A stretch of DNA of 64,000 bases from Sphingosinicella ginsenosidimutans (GTDB lineage Bacteria > Pseudomonadota > Alphaproteobacteria > Sphingomonadales > Sphingomonadaceae), in NCBI RefSeq assembly GCF_007995055.1, contig NZ_VOQQ01000001.1, forward strand, positions 1,657,001 through 1,721,000, given 5' to 3'. The translations under genes and the position numbers were made by a program. Numbering within the stretch: the first letter of the stretch is position 1; every line of letters starts with the position of its first letter. The notes under the pieces were generated by a model that was not told where the DNA came from, searched no databases, and saw only the letters and a list, made by a program, of their open reading frames with translations. Positions 17,301-25,469 of this stretch are shown in pieces.

Positions 17301-18138
17301 TCGTCACCGGCTCGTCGCACAGGTTCGCCGCCGTGATGAAGCTGTCGAGGTCGATGCGATCCGAACGGATGCCGCGCCCCACCGCGAGCTTGCCGTTGAT
17401 CCGCCAGCCGAGCAGGTAGAACAGAAGCTGCCATGCCGGGTTGCGCCCGGAATCGTCGCTGAACCAGTCCCACGTCGTCTGATCGTCGGGATCGACGCCA
17501 TCCTCGCGTAGATCTGGAAGCAGCGCCCCCTTGCCCCGGATCGTGACCCGCGTCGGAATAGCGGACGAGAAGGGGCTTTCGGCCTTCTTGCTGTTGCCCG
17601 TGACCTTGAACCTGAGGTGGACATAGGCGCAGCCGGTGAGCGTGCATGTGGAGGTCCAGACGCTATCGATCGAGATGCCGTTGCCGGACGTGCCGGGGTT
17701 GCGCGTCTCGACCGTGAGGTAGCCGGAATAGGTGGACGTGACGCCGCCGCTCGCCGACCATGCCTTGGTGCTGTCGAACCAGATTTCCTCTATCGCCTCG
17801 CACGTGTGACTGGCGACCGCGACGATCCATTCGACATATTCCTGATCGGTTCCGGTGTAGCCCTGATAGCGATTGTCGGTTGCGAGCGCGGTATGGCCGA
17901 ACGCGATCTTGCGCCGCGCGCCAGGGTCCAGCGTGACGGTGAGGCGGTCGGTGGCGTTGGGGGAGACGCGCGGGACCTTTGGGCGCAGCAGCAGTGCCGA
18001 ACCGACGCCAAGCGCGATGCCGGCCAGTGCGCCGACGCCGATCTTGAGGCCAAGCGCGGCGATCGTGCCAAGGCCGGGCACGAATTGAAGGCCGATAGCT
18101 GCGATCGAGAGCAGCGGACGCAGGATTTTCTTGCTCAT
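14386..18138 (-). CDS. tail tip / host specificity protein (lambda gpJ-like)
   Basis: 1250 residues from ATG 18138 (MSKKILRPLL). It has an N-terminal hydrophobic Gly/Ala-rich segment, a J-type tail-tip region (about 60-500), a short collagen-like stretch (GPQGDPGPPGA) and a beta-rich C-terminal half likely to contact the host receptor. It is the last structural gene after tape measure and the M/L/K-like genes, the expected position. The C-terminus is the best candidate for host range. Confidence 0.85.
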   Translation of the reverse strand: MSKKILRPLLSIAAIGLQFVPGLGTIAALGLKIGVGALAGIALGVGSALLLRPKVPRVSPNATDRLTVTLDPGARRKIAFGHTALATDNRYQGYTGTDQEYVEWIVAVASHTCEAIEEIWFDSTKAWSASGGVTSTYSGYLTVETRNPGTSGNGISIDSVWTSTCTLTGCAYVHLRFKVTGNSKKAESPFSSAIPTRVTIRGKGALLPDLREDGVDPDDQTTWDWFSDDSGRNPAWQLLFYLLGWRINGKLAVGRGIRSDRIDLDSFITAANLCDEPVTKAGGGTEPRYRSDALFSEDDDPSLVIGCLCDAMNAVIRDSGGKIGVYVRHNDLATPVCAFTEADIIGDDEWQQTPPIDQTVNITRGRFVDASDAGLYQLVDYPEVSIDSVDGIDRIDPFDLPCVQSASQAQRLAKQRLQRSQYRGVFQAKFNYRAWQVNLGDVVTLSHSALGWEDKLFRVAGTSIGLNGVVDLILKEENEAIYAWDAEEAAPVTPAAPTAYDPTKSAFNQALDDIELTPGPQGDPGPPGADANGLIVTGDRSQITYDGSGSLSPSTQTTTLTAQGSNLPAFGTGASAIVWTVRRADGTPINPSHLADASEIGAGYSHYGAWSHRLDNWTDSVGTLTVVAAATQPSVPLPFWDVSDTDTATASFRRITRTGILTANSATYAVTCYVAKTTGKTTRCRLFFNFTGGTALAYSVLFNSTTGVLVDGATQGTATGIDVQDCGDCWRIGFLASNNGTNTGYDMRFYPAASGLTGGTDVTKTGTETVTGFQVHDSSALFVGYAETGNITGAPWSVMRSPVVSISAANFDSDRGTTNGLTITAAASVAPNGSTPGRLVYGSWPLTKSQDGADGLSVAELTIYQRSGSTPSTPTGGSYDFATKTLTPPSGWSTSRTTGSNPLYESRGTAAIAGTSGTAEPTWAGVAASAQDGQATNVVYTRSETQPSTPSPSSGVPTGCYDDPGSVPDGPGLIWAFFGTRPTPSANWTWQTAKRVEGQDGISPVLVDLDPGTSIVIACNADGSVKSGQLPVDFAVTARQGIAIDIDDITIDSSAGCTTSVSGDVISITAISADTGGFNATISAGDQEVPVAASFTTARDGGAGGGTSASDTSGTNVTSGTYAAIGNEITINASATGKLKLNLTGSYKVANVTGKTITLQTKIQIKPAAGSYSDVSGTEKTGTESAVVVINETTGQTKATNGGVNGSGPYTVTGLSAGASYVIRRMARKSSGTADATDSCFLTLTAEQVS

Positions 18139-18539
18139 ACCGCGAAGCACCTCACGCACTTGCGTCGAGGCACGCGGACCAGCCCATCCTTCTCGCCCAT
18201 GCCGACAAGCATCGCATCGCCGCCGATGCAGATGCCGGGGATGCCTTCATCGTCGATCAGAATGTCCCCGCGCATCGCCCGCGCGACCGGCTTTTCCGGG
18301 AACAGCTTGGCGAGGTAGGTGGCCGGCGTGCGCGATCCGAGCGAGCGCAGATACTTCGCCGCCGTCTTGGCATCGTGATATCGGCCGACATGCTCCGAAT
18401 AGAGATCGACGCCGGTCACGGCTTCGACGGCGCGGCCCACATGCAGCAGGCAATCGTTCTCGCCATAGGCATGCGGCCTGGTCCGCGCCGAGGCGAGATA
18501 GGCCGCCAGTCTCGGCTCCCAATCGGACAAGCGCGTCAT
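18135..18539 (-). CDS. DUF6950-like tail protein (NlpC/P60 position)
   Basis: 134 residues from ATG 18539. HAYGENDCLLHVGRAVEAVTG carries a cysteine in the position used by NlpC/P60-type tail-tip peptidases, and the gene occupies the lambda K position between the L-like and J-like genes. Overlaps of 4 bases on both sides indicate tight coupling. Peptidase activity is uncertain. Confidence 0.6.
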   Translation of the reverse strand: MTRLSDWEPRLAAYLASARTRPHAYGENDCLLHVGRAVEAVTGVDLYSEHVGRYHDAKTAAKYLRSLGSRTPATYLAKLFPEKPVARAMRGDILIDDEGIPGICIGGDAMLVGMGEKDGLVRVPRRKCVRCFAV

Positions 18540-19201
18540 GACTTGTTGACCAGATGCGCGAGCCCAGGCGACACCTGCCGTGACGGCGCGGTCCCAGCGC
18601 CGCCATATCCCAACGCCGCGCCCGGTCCGGTTCGTGCCCCGTTCGCTGCGCCGATCGTGGCGGCGGCCGACGTGTCCGACGAGTCGTAGCGTTTCTGATC
18701 GAGATAGGAGCGGTTCGACGCCTGATTCAGCAGCGCGCGATAGCCCTCCGCGTCGAGCTTGATGACCTGCCTGTCCGCGCCGGGCGAGATGCCCACCGCG
18801 CTCATGTAGCCGGCGTGATATTCGGCGATCCCGCCGATCTGCGTCCTGTCCTGGTCGCGGATGATGACCCAGCACTTGACCGGCCTGCCCTGCCATTTGG
18901 CTCGATCACCGATCGCGGCGAGTAGATCCGCGTCGGGCAGGATTTGGCCGGAAAGCTCGATGTCGAGCGTGTCCGATCCATCCTCCCGGTTCACGATGTC
19001 GCCGACCCGGAGGACCTGATAGGTCGGGTAGAACGTCTGTTCCGACAGGTCCGGGTCGTCGAGCGTGGGCAGCGTGATCGGGTAGTTCGTCGTCGTGGCC
19101 CGGATCACGTCGCCGTCGATGTCGAGCATGATGAGGAAGATCGGCTTCGTCGGTTCGCCGCTGTCGAGATGATCGATCTGGTCTTCGTCGAGGACGGCCA
19201 C
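18536..19201 (-). CDS. minor tail protein (L-like position)
   Basis: 221 residues (MAVLDEDQIDHLDSG). It is beta-rich, with a distinct segment DQDRTQIGGIAEYHAGYMSA, and ends in a Gly/Ala-rich tail. Position between the DUF6950 gene and the M-like gene supports a tail-tip baseplate role. The start is immediately downstream of the preceding stop. Confidence 0.6.
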   Translation of the reverse strand: MAVLDEDQIDHLDSGEPTKPIFLIMLDIDGDVIRATTTNYPITLPTLDDPDLSEQTFYPTYQVLRVGDIVNREDGSDTLDIELSGQILPDADLLAAIGDRAKWQGRPVKCWVIIRDQDRTQIGGIAEYHAGYMSAVGISPGADRQVIKLDAEGYRALLNQASNRSYLDQKRYDSSDTSAAATIGAANGARTGPGAALGYGGAGTAPSRQVSPGLAHLVNKS

Positions 19202-19795
19202 CTAGAAGGCCTCCCTGCAATCGAAGGCCCAGACCATGATCCCGTCCTTGGTCTGCGGGCCGTCGGACTGAGGGATCATCACGAGGCCGGTGGGGCTGGC
19301 CGCCTCTACCGCCGTGTTCGTCGCCGCCGCGGCGCGCAGGGGCGGCTCGAAATGGATGGTGCGGTTCGTGCCGGTGTTGGGCACGTCCTGCGTCAGCATG
19401 ACGAGCTGATCGTTGATCGTGAGATATTGTCCCGCCTTCGGCAGCACGGACGCGTTCGCCCAATTCTTGGTCGAAAGCGCGGTGACGCCGGCCGCCGCGT
19501 CCGCCGCGACCTGGATGCCGGTTCCGGTGATGACAGTCTGCACGCAGCCGTCGGCGGAGACGGGAAGCCGGAACGTATTGGCCGCACCGCGCAGCTTGGC
19601 CCAGAAGACGCGCCAGGCCCGATCCTCGTTCTCGGTCTCGACCTGAATCTCGACGCTCGCGGCGAAATAGCCGTTGTCGAGGTCGAGGGTGCGGATCGAG
19701 TTGTTCCATTGGCTCTCGTTGGCCTGCACATTGGTGACGGGCCGCCAGTCGATGCGGTCGAATTGCGCGCCGGATGGGAGGTCGATGATCGCCAC
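19202..19795 (-). CDS. minor tail protein (M-like / distal tail position)
   Basis: 197 residues starting at GTG 19795 (MAIIDLPSGAQFDRIDW). It directly follows the tape-measure gene, where lambda carries M. RTLDLDNGYFAASVEIQVET and the beta-rich composition fit a distal-tail type protein. The predicted transcription start coincides with the GTG, so this may be a leaderless GTG-start mRNA. Confidence 0.6.
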   Translation of the reverse strand: MAIIDLPSGAQFDRIDWRPVTNVQANESQWNNSIRTLDLDNGYFAASVEIQVETENEDRAWRVFWAKLRGAANTFRLPVSADGCVQTVITGTGIQVAADAAAGVTALSTKNWANASVLPKAGQYLTINDQLVMLTQDVPNTGTNRTIHFEPPLRAAAATNTAVEAASPTGLVMIPQSDGPQTKDGIMVWAFDCREAF

Positions 19796-19805
19796 GGCGC
19801 AGGGT

Positions 19806-19839
19806 TACGCCGCGCGCTATCGCTCGCTTACCGCCGTCA
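19806..19839 (-). promoter_or_regulatory. late promoter element, minor tail gene
   Basis: TGACGGCGGTAAGCG from 19839 and TA at 19807-19806. The predicted start is 19795, exactly the first base of the GTG start. It begins with the tape-measure stop codon. Confidence 0.75.
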
Positions 19840-22680
19840 GCCCTGATTGAGGCCGGGCCTCGACAGGGTGCGGATCGTCTCGGTCTTGGCGGCGGAGATG
19901 AGCGTAGGCGCGGCGGCACGTTGAACCTCGACCGCGACATTGCCGCTGATCTCGGTCACGCGCGCCTCGAAATCGCCGGTGGACTGCACCAGGATTTTGA
20001 CTTGCTGTGGCGCTCCCGCGCTCCCGGCCGCCGCCACGCCGGCCACGCCGGTCAGCGCTCTGCCCTGCGGCACGATATCGAGGCGCTCGCCCCGGCTGAC
20101 ACGGGCCACGGGCCGGCCGTTGAGGCTGAGCGTGTTCTGGTCCGTCCCGCCGTTCCCGCCGATCATCATGGAGCCGCCCGTCGCGAAGCCGGCCAGCAGC
20201 GCGCCGGAATCGCCGACCCACGATCCGCCCGCTCCACCCTTCGCCGCTCCGCCGAGCGCACCAAAGATGCTCCCGAAGAGGCCGCCGCCACCGCCGCCGA
20301 ACGCGGCGAGCTCGGCCTGCTGCGCGATGAGCCGGACGAAATCGGAGATCATGCGATTGAGCACCTGCCCCGCGACGCCGCCGAGATGGAGGAACCGCGC
20401 CGCCGCTTCGCCGAGCCCGTCGTTGAAATCCGACAGGGCGTTGGCGTTGATCCGCTCCAGCGCCTCGCTGATTTCCTCGGCGGTGCGCGGGATGCCGCTC
20501 AGGTAGGACGCCATCGGGCCGGCGTTGCGCTGTTCCACGGCCAGACGCTGGAGGCCGTAGCGCTCATTGGCCTCGCGCTCCTGCCGGTCCAGCGCGGCGC
20601 GTTGCGCGTCGTTCAGCCCCTGCTGCAACCGCAGTTTCTGGATCTGGAGCAATTCTTCCTGGTGCTGGAGGTCGAGCAGCCGCAGTTCGCTTTCGCGCCG
20701 TTCCGCCGTGGTGCGCGCCAGTTGCCCCCGCGCCTGTTCGATGCTCTCCGCGCCCCGCAGTTCGTCCAGCGCGATGTCGATGCGCTGCGCGTCGAGCCGC
20801 TGACGCTGGAGCGCCTGCCGCTGCTCCACGCGCGTCGATGCGACAAGGTTGTTCTGCGCGATGAGCTGGTCGCGCTCTGCTTCATAGATCGCGCGATTGA
20901 CCGGATCGCGGCGCGCCCGATCCTCCGCCTCGTTGCGGAACTGCTGATTGCGCTGGTCCCGCTGCGCGTTGATCGCATCGATGTCCGACTGCGCCGATTC
21001 CTCTTCGGTCTGGACCGCGCGGCGCCGTGCGTTGAGCAGTTCGGTGTTGAGGCCAGCCAATTCGGATTGGAACCGCTCTTCGGCGCGGGCGCGGAGATCG
21101 GCGAGTTGGGCTTCGCTATTTCCGCCGCTGCCCCGAGCGGACGCCGTATCGGTCGGATATTGGCCCGTGAGCGGGTTGACCGGGCGCCCATTGCGACGGA
21201 CCTCGTAATGGACGTGCGGGCCGGTGCTGTCGCCGCTGCCCGGCGCTCCACGCGCGCCGCCAGAGAGGCCGATGACGGTGCCCTGGTCGACCTGCTGCCC
21301 GCGCTGCCCGAGGATTTGCGAGAGATGGGCATAGCGGGTCGTCGTCCCGCGACCGTGGTCGATGATGACCACGTTGCCATAGCCGGGCAGATTGCCCGCC
21401 TCGATGATCGTCCCCGCCGCCGCCGCCTGGACGTTCGTGCCGACAGGGACCGCGATGTCGACGCCGGCATGATTGTGAGCCCCGACACCCGCGCGCGCGC
21501 TGCGCCCTTCGCCGAAGCCGCCAGTGCGCCGTCCCTGAACCGGAAGCTGGAAAGTCGATGTGTCGGCGTCCGTGCCCCGGCGGGCCGCGCTCTGGCGATC
21601 CCGCTCGGCCGCAAGGTCGGCTTGCCTGCGCCGCTCGATCTGCGCCAGGGTTTGCGCGAGGCTGGCGTTCAGTTGGTCGTTGGCCCGCGCCGCAGCGATG
21701 GCGCGATCCTTCATGTCGTCATAGCGCTGATTGATCGCCGCGAGCGGGTCCGCCAGTGCCTCGGCCTGACGAACCGCGATCGGCACCTGCGCGGCACGAA
21801 TCTGGGCCTGCGCTGCCGTCGCGTCGGCGTGGATGCGCGCATTCTCCGCCTGCAAGTCGCGGACCCGCTGCTCGGCCCTGCGTAGCGCGTCAGCCGCTCC
21901 GGCCGCCTCGCCTTCGACCGGGGACGTGCGCGCCCGGTTATAGGCCGCCTGCGCGTCCTGAAGGTCTTGATAGGCCTGCGCCTGGTCGCGCAAATTTTTC
22001 GTCAGCAGATTGTCCAGGTCCGCCGCATGGCTGCGCGCCCTCTGAAGCGCCAGTTCCTGATTCTGGGCGAGTGATCGGTTCTGCTGCTCCAGCGCCTCTG
22101 TTTCGGAGCGGATCGCCTGCTCGACGCCGGGAAGGGTATGCGCGAAAGCTTCCTGTGCGGCCCGCGCGAGATCGGTCTTGCGCGCATTCTCCACAAGCTG
22201 ATCCGTGGCCTTGTCAAGCTCGGATCGCGTGTCGAACAGCTTGGCGATGAGGGGGCCAATGACAACCGCTGCCGACGCGAGGGCGATGCCCCACGGGCCG
22301 CTCATGAACCGCGTGAAGGCGTTTGCCTCTCCGCCCATGACCTGGATGGCCTGGACGACCTGCCCGGACTGTTGCGCGAAGATGGTGCCGAACGGGACGC
22401 CGAGCGCAAGTTGCTGCGACACGTCGCCGATTTGAAACGAGAGCTGTTGGAAGCCGGCCCTCATCCGTCCGCTGGAGCGGTCGACTTCCGTCGCGGTTCG
22501 AGCCGCGTTGCTCGCAATGGTCGTGAGCGCGCGCGAGGCCGATTGCTCGGTCTGACTCGCGGCCCGCTCCGTCGATTGCATCGCCCTCTGGAACGTGCGC
22601 TCCGAGGTCGCGATCTTCACGTCATAATCGGACGTGTCGGCGACCAGTTCGGTTACGACGCGATCAGCATATTCGGCCAT
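19837..22680 (-). CDS. tape measure protein with M23 peptidase domain
   Basis: 947 residues from ATG 22680 (MAEYADRVVTELVADTSDY). Coiled-coil and Ala/Gln-rich regions flank a LytM/M23 endopeptidase domain (about residues 395-500: HNHAGVDIAVPVGTNV and HVHYEVRR hold the zinc ligands). A hydrophobic stretch lies near residue 130. It sets tail length, and the M23 domain probably opens peptidoglycan during genome entry. Confidence 0.9.
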   Translation of the reverse strand: MAEYADRVVTELVADTSDYDVKIATSERTFQRAMQSTERAASQTEQSASRALTTIASNAARTATEVDRSSGRMRAGFQQLSFQIGDVSQQLALGVPFGTIFAQQSGQVVQAIQVMGGEANAFTRFMSGPWGIALASAAVVIGPLIAKLFDTRSELDKATDQLVENARKTDLARAAQEAFAHTLPGVEQAIRSETEALEQQNRSLAQNQELALQRARSHAADLDNLLTKNLRDQAQAYQDLQDAQAAYNRARTSPVEGEAAGAADALRRAEQRVRDLQAENARIHADATAAQAQIRAAQVPIAVRQAEALADPLAAINQRYDDMKDRAIAAARANDQLNASLAQTLAQIERRRQADLAAERDRQSAARRGTDADTSTFQLPVQGRRTGGFGEGRSARAGVGAHNHAGVDIAVPVGTNVQAAAAGTIIEAGNLPGYGNVVIIDHGRGTTTRYAHLSQILGQRGQQVDQGTVIGLSGGARGAPGSGDSTGPHVHYEVRRNGRPVNPLTGQYPTDTASARGSGGNSEAQLADLRARAEERFQSELAGLNTELLNARRRAVQTEEESAQSDIDAINAQRDQRNQQFRNEAEDRARRDPVNRAIYEAERDQLIAQNNLVASTRVEQRQALQRQRLDAQRIDIALDELRGAESIEQARGQLARTTAERRESELRLLDLQHQEELLQIQKLRLQQGLNDAQRAALDRQEREANERYGLQRLAVEQRNAGPMASYLSGIPRTAEEISEALERINANALSDFNDGLGEAAARFLHLGGVAGQVLNRMISDFVRLIAQQAELAAFGGGGGGLFGSIFGALGGAAKGGAGGSWVGDSGALLAGFATGGSMMIGGNGGTDQNTLSLNGRPVARVSRGERLDIVPQGRALTGVAGVAAAGSAGAPQQVKILVQSTGDFEARVTEISGNVAVEVQRAAAPTLISAAKTETIRTLSRPGLNQG

Positions 22681-22690
22681 CACGCTGGCC

Positions 22691-22724
22691 TACGCGCGCG
22701 CGAACCGCCCGCTTACCGCCGTCA
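22691..22724 (-). promoter_or_regulatory. late promoter element, tape measure
   Basis: TGACGGCGGTAAGCG from 22724 and TA at 22692-22691. The predicted start is 22680, the A of the tape-measure ATG, so the transcript would be leaderless. Confidence 0.75.
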
Positions 22725-22726
22725 AC

Positions 22727-22963
22727 CTACTGGAGAGATGCGTGCGCCCTCAGCGCCCTTGCCAGCCGCGCCGTGTCAGGTTCGCCGTCCTGCGGCTTGT
22801 CCGTGTGGTGAGCCTCGTTCCACCCCGACAGGGCGGCCTGATATTCCCACCACGTCGCCTCGCGCCAATCGAGGCCCATTATGAGGCAGTTCGCGATGAC
22901 CGCTTCGAAGTCGATTTCGCTTTGGGCTTTGCCGCCGGCGCCTCGGCCGGCTCGTCTTTTTTT
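22727..22963 (-). CDS. tail assembly chaperone T extension (GT frameshift product)
   Basis: Open frame -1 relative to the G-like gene. After the slip it encodes KAQSEIDFEAVIANC and LDWREATWWEYQAALSGWNEAHH, which resembles the small second tail chaperone placed before tape-measure genes. It has no start of its own and lies exactly where lambda-type phages make gpGT by frameshifting. Confidence 0.7.
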   Translation of the reverse strand, partial: KKRRAGRGAGGKAQSEIDFEAVIANCLIMGLDWREATWWEYQAALSGWNEAHHTDKPQDGEPDTARLARALRAHASLQ

Positions 22964-23343
22964 GGCTCGTAGCCCTCGATCCTGGCGGCGAGAACCGCGG
23001 CTGCAACAGCCCAACTCTCCTTGAGCGGAGCGCAATGGCAATATCGCTCGACCAACTGCTTCGCGAGCAGGGCGGAGACGGCAACCTCCTTGCCGGCGAC
23101 AATGCCGCGACCGCCCCCGATGAGGCCGAGCCGGATCGTCTCGAACAGGTCATCGGTATGCGCGAGGCCGGCCGACGTGTCGGCGATCGGCACGCCTTCA
23201 TACAGGTAACGCCCTTTGAGGACGCGCCCGTAGAGCTCGAAGATCGGGCCGCGCTTGTCCTGAAGCTCAGCAAGCTGCGGCAGCTTCAGATCGAACAGAT
23301 ATTCGCCATCGGCGAAATGCAGTTCAAGACCTGTGCAAAGCAT
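22879..23343 (-). CDS. tail assembly chaperone (gpG-like)
   Basis: 154 residues (MLCTGLELHFADGEYLFDLKL). The start overlaps the major tail protein stop as TGATG. The C-terminal tail is Lys/Pro/Ala/Ser-rich and low in complexity, following the A7 slip site. Position between major tail protein and tape measure is diagnostic of the G/GT pair. Confidence 0.75.
   Translation of the reverse strand: MLCTGLELHFADGEYLFDLKLPQLAELQDKRGPIFELYGRVLKGRYLYEGVPIADTSAGLAHTDDLFETIRLGLIGGGRGIVAGKEVAVSALLAKQLVERYCHCAPLKESWAVAAAVLAARIEGYEPKKDEPAEAPAAKPKAKSTSKRSSRTAS
22957..22963 (-). other. predicted programmed -1 frameshift site
   Basis: Heptamer A AAA AAA in the G frame (CCA AAA AAA GAC). A -1 slip joins the G-like and T-like frames. 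It sits 27 codons before the G stop. Confidence 0.65.
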
Positions 23344-23795
23344 CAGCTGCCGGGGGCGTCGGCGTAGGACCAGGAGCCATTGGAGATGAGGTTGACCTGG
23401 AACGAAGAGGTGTTGTCGCGCGGCGCGTTGATATTGGCCGCCGTCATGCGGAACTCGCCCGTATAGGTGCCGAGCAGCACGCCGGCGTCGGTGCCGTCGT
23501 CGCGATAGACCTCGATCTTGAAATTGCCGAGATTGCCGAGCGCGGCGCGAACGGTGGGCAGCGAAACCGTGTCGGTCAGGCCGGTGCCGGACACGTCGAG
23601 CTGGCGGCCGGTGAGCTTGGACTTGCGATACGGCACCTCGCCGGGCTTCGCGCAGTCGCGCACGAAGCGGTCCTGCGTGTTGGCCGTCTCGTTGATCGTC
23701 ACGTCCTGGATGCCGCAGAGGATCGAGAAGACCTCCGGGCTGGCGCCGTCGCCCATCTTGATGATGGCGAAATCGATTTCGGTAGGCGTGGACAT
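23343..23795 (-). CDS. major tail tube protein
   Basis: 150 residues (MSTPTEIDFAIIKMGDG). Beta-rich, with NETANTQDRFVRDCAKPGEVPYR and SGTGLTDTV, as in small siphovirus tube proteins. It lies directly before the tail chaperones. CGGAG lies upstream of ATG 23795. Confidence 0.75.
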   Translation of the reverse strand: MSTPTEIDFAIIKMGDGASPEVFSILCGIQDVTINETANTQDRFVRDCAKPGEVPYRKSKLTGRQLDVSGTGLTDTVSLPTVRAALGNLGNFKIEVYRDDGTDAGVLLGTYTGEFRMTAANINAPRDNTSSFQVNLISNGSWSYADAPGS

Positions 23796-23830
23796 TCGGT
23801 GCGCTCCGAAGCTGTGTTCGAGCGCGACGG

Positions 23831-23864
23831 TATGGCGTTGGGGGCGGGCTAGTTACCGCCGTCA
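23831..23864 (-). promoter_or_regulatory. late promoter element, major tail protein
   Basis: TGACGGCGGTAAC from 23864 and TA at 23832-23831. The predicted start is near 23820, leaving a 25-base leader with a ribosome-binding site. Confidence 0.7.
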
Positions 23865-23885
23865 GGAACGTGCTATGCGGGCGAC

Positions 23886-24197
23886 ATGAAGCCCACCGCC
23901 CTGATCGCCGCCATTCTTCTCGCCGGGTGCGCCACCACCGCCGCAGACCTGCGCGAGCGCGCGCCGTCAGCGACCTACCCCACCGCGCGGCCCGCGACGG
24001 AAATTGTGCGGTGTCTCACCGATCGCATCCGTTCATTCGGCCAGCCGAATGTCATCGCGGATCAGACGGAAACGACGCTGACGTTCGTCGATAAGGGTGC
24101 TGCCACTTTGGTCTTCTCGATCTCGCCGGGACAGGTGCGCGTCTGGCGCCTTCACGGCTTGGTGCGCTTTGAGCGTGTCGCTAGGGCCTGCGTCTAA
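23886..24197 (+). CDS. small lipoprotein, rightward moron candidate
   Basis: 103 residues with a lipobox (LLAGC at about 11-15), on the opposite strand to the surrounding tail genes. A rightward gene inside a leftward late operon is typical of a separately expressed moron, possibly active in the lysogen (for example superinfection exclusion). Family not recognised. Confidence 0.55.
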   Translation: MKPTALIAAILLAGCATTAADLRERAPSATYPTARPATEIVRCLTDRIRSFGQPNVIADQTETTLTFVDKGAATLVFSISPGQVRVWRLHGLVRFERVARACV

Positions 24198-24571
24198 TCT
24201 CGCTCCGCCTCGTTCAACTGTTGCTCCAGCTCTCGCGCGGTATTCGCGACACCAGGCACGTCGCTGTGCTGTAATTCGCGATACGTCTCTCTCGCGGCAT
24301 TGATCGCTTGGGCATTCTCTTCGTCTCGCATGGATGGACGCCCCATCGGATCACGTGCAGCGCTGGAACAGTAGATATCGCGCGTCAGGCGCCATCGTTC
24401 AAATGTGGACTGATCGCCGCTTTGCAGGGCTTCGTCGGCGACTCGCCCAGCGGCGGTGCACACGTCAGAATAGGTGCCGGTGTTCATGGCGATATCGAAT
24501 TGCCGCTCGAGATTGGCCTGCGAGCCGCAACCGGCGAGGATCAGCCCGGCCATAAGGATCGCCAGCCTCAT
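24194..24571 (-). CDS. phage lipoprotein
   Basis: 125 residues with lipobox LILAGC near residue 15, then a helical domain (FDIAMNTGTYSDVCTAAGRVADEALQ) with two further cysteines. It overlaps the convergent lipoprotein gene by 4 bases and the upstream gene by 4 bases. Function unknown. Confidence 0.55.
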   Translation of the reverse strand: MRLAILMAGLILAGCGSQANLERQFDIAMNTGTYSDVCTAAGRVADEALQSGDQSTFERWRLTRDIYCSSAARDPMGRPSMRDEENAQAINAARETYRELQHSDVPGVANTARELEQQLNEAERD

Positions 24572-24825
24572 TCCTCCCCTCCCTCGATCACCCTGAACCT
24601 CGCCCTAGCCCGCTCCGCGCCCCACTCGCTTGCCGTGGGCGCCTCTGCCTCGATCGCCGCGCAGCGCAGGACGTGCGCGGCGGTCTGATCGTCGGGCTCG
24701 GCGCTTGCGGAAAGCTCGTCGGTCGCGGCGGCGATGTCGTCGCGGTCGAGCACGCCCTTTCGGACCAAGGCCTTCGCCAATGCTGTCGCTATGATCTCGC
24801 CGATCGTCGGCTCGGGCTCATCCAC
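24568..24825 (-). CDS. hypothetical phage protein
   Basis: 85 acidic, helical residues (MDEPEPTIGEIIATALAKAL). It lies between the tail-completion gene and the lipoprotein. No recognised domain. Confidence 0.5.
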   Translation of the reverse strand: MDEPEPTIGEIIATALAKALVRKGVLDRDDIAAATDELSASAEPDDQTAAHVLRCAAIEAEAPTASEWGAERARARFRVIEGGEE

Positions 24826-24837
24826 CCGCGCGTCATA

Positions 24838-25272
24838 CTACGCAAGAACGCGGCCCGTAAAGCTGGCGACATGGTGATAGGCGTCCGCCTCTTCGGGATC
24901 CTGCATAAGCTGCGATCCGACCCATCGGACCTTGAGCCGGCCGGCGGGTAGATCGAGCGCCTGCCCGTCGAGCGCGGCGACCACCGCCGCCCCGATCCTG
25001 CCGGCGTGATCCTCGGCTGTTTCGACGACCTGCCCACCGCTCATTCGAGGCTTGGCGAAGCTGTGGATGTCGAACGGAATCTCGTTTCCGGCGACGCAGG
25101 AAGCGCGCAGCGGCGTTGCCCTTGGCGTGCCGAAGCGCGTGAACGGCCACGTCGGGCCGGGCGGAGTCGATTGCGGATAGATGCGCGCCGGCGGGACCAG
25201 CGCGGCCAGACCTGTGTCGCCCTTGAGGTGCGCCAGCACGGCGCGCCGTGCCGGGATCGTCTGCTCAAGCAC
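24838..25272 (-). CDS. DUF3168-like tail completion / terminator protein
   Basis: 144 residues. ALVPPARIYPQSTPPGPTWPF followed by the DIHSFAK and later YHHVASFTGRV strands is the pattern of DUF3168 proteins (gpU-like), which cap the tail tube. It lies between the gp10-like protein and the tail genes. Confidence 0.7.
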   Translation of the reverse strand: MLEQTIPARRAVLAHLKGDTGLAALVPPARIYPQSTPPGPTWPFTRFGTPRATPLRASCVAGNEIPFDIHSFAKPRMSGGQVVETAEDHAGRIGAAVVAALDGQALDLPAGRLKVRWVGSQLMQDPEEADAYHHVASFTGRVLA

Positions 25273-25468
25273 GGAAAATCACCGCCGTCTTCGCCGCGAG
25301 CGCCGCGGCGCGGATCGCCGGATCGGGGCTGAGGACCATGCCGGCCTTGTAGGAGATCGTCTGCGTCGCCGTGACGTAATCCCAATCCGCAATGAACCGG
25401 ATCGGCGGATTGGTCCGCTGCGACCGTCGAGCCGCCGCCACGACCGGATTGCGGGGCTTGCGCGCCAT
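25265..25468 (-). CDS. hypothetical phage protein
   Basis: 67 residues from ATG 25468 (MARKPRNPVVAAARRSQRT). Basic N-terminus, then a short beta-like region (DWDYVTATQTISYKAGM). It overlaps the DUF3168 gene by 8 bases. Function unknown. Confidence 0.5.
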   Translation of the reverse strand: MARKPRNPVVAAARRSQRTNPPIRFIADWDYVTATQTISYKAGMVLSPDPAIRAAALAAKTAVIFRA

Positions 25469-25469
25469 A

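Noticed and set aside
25275..25284. Partial match to the late box upstream of the DUF3168 gene
   Set aside because: Only the central bases match and no TA follows at the fixed distance.
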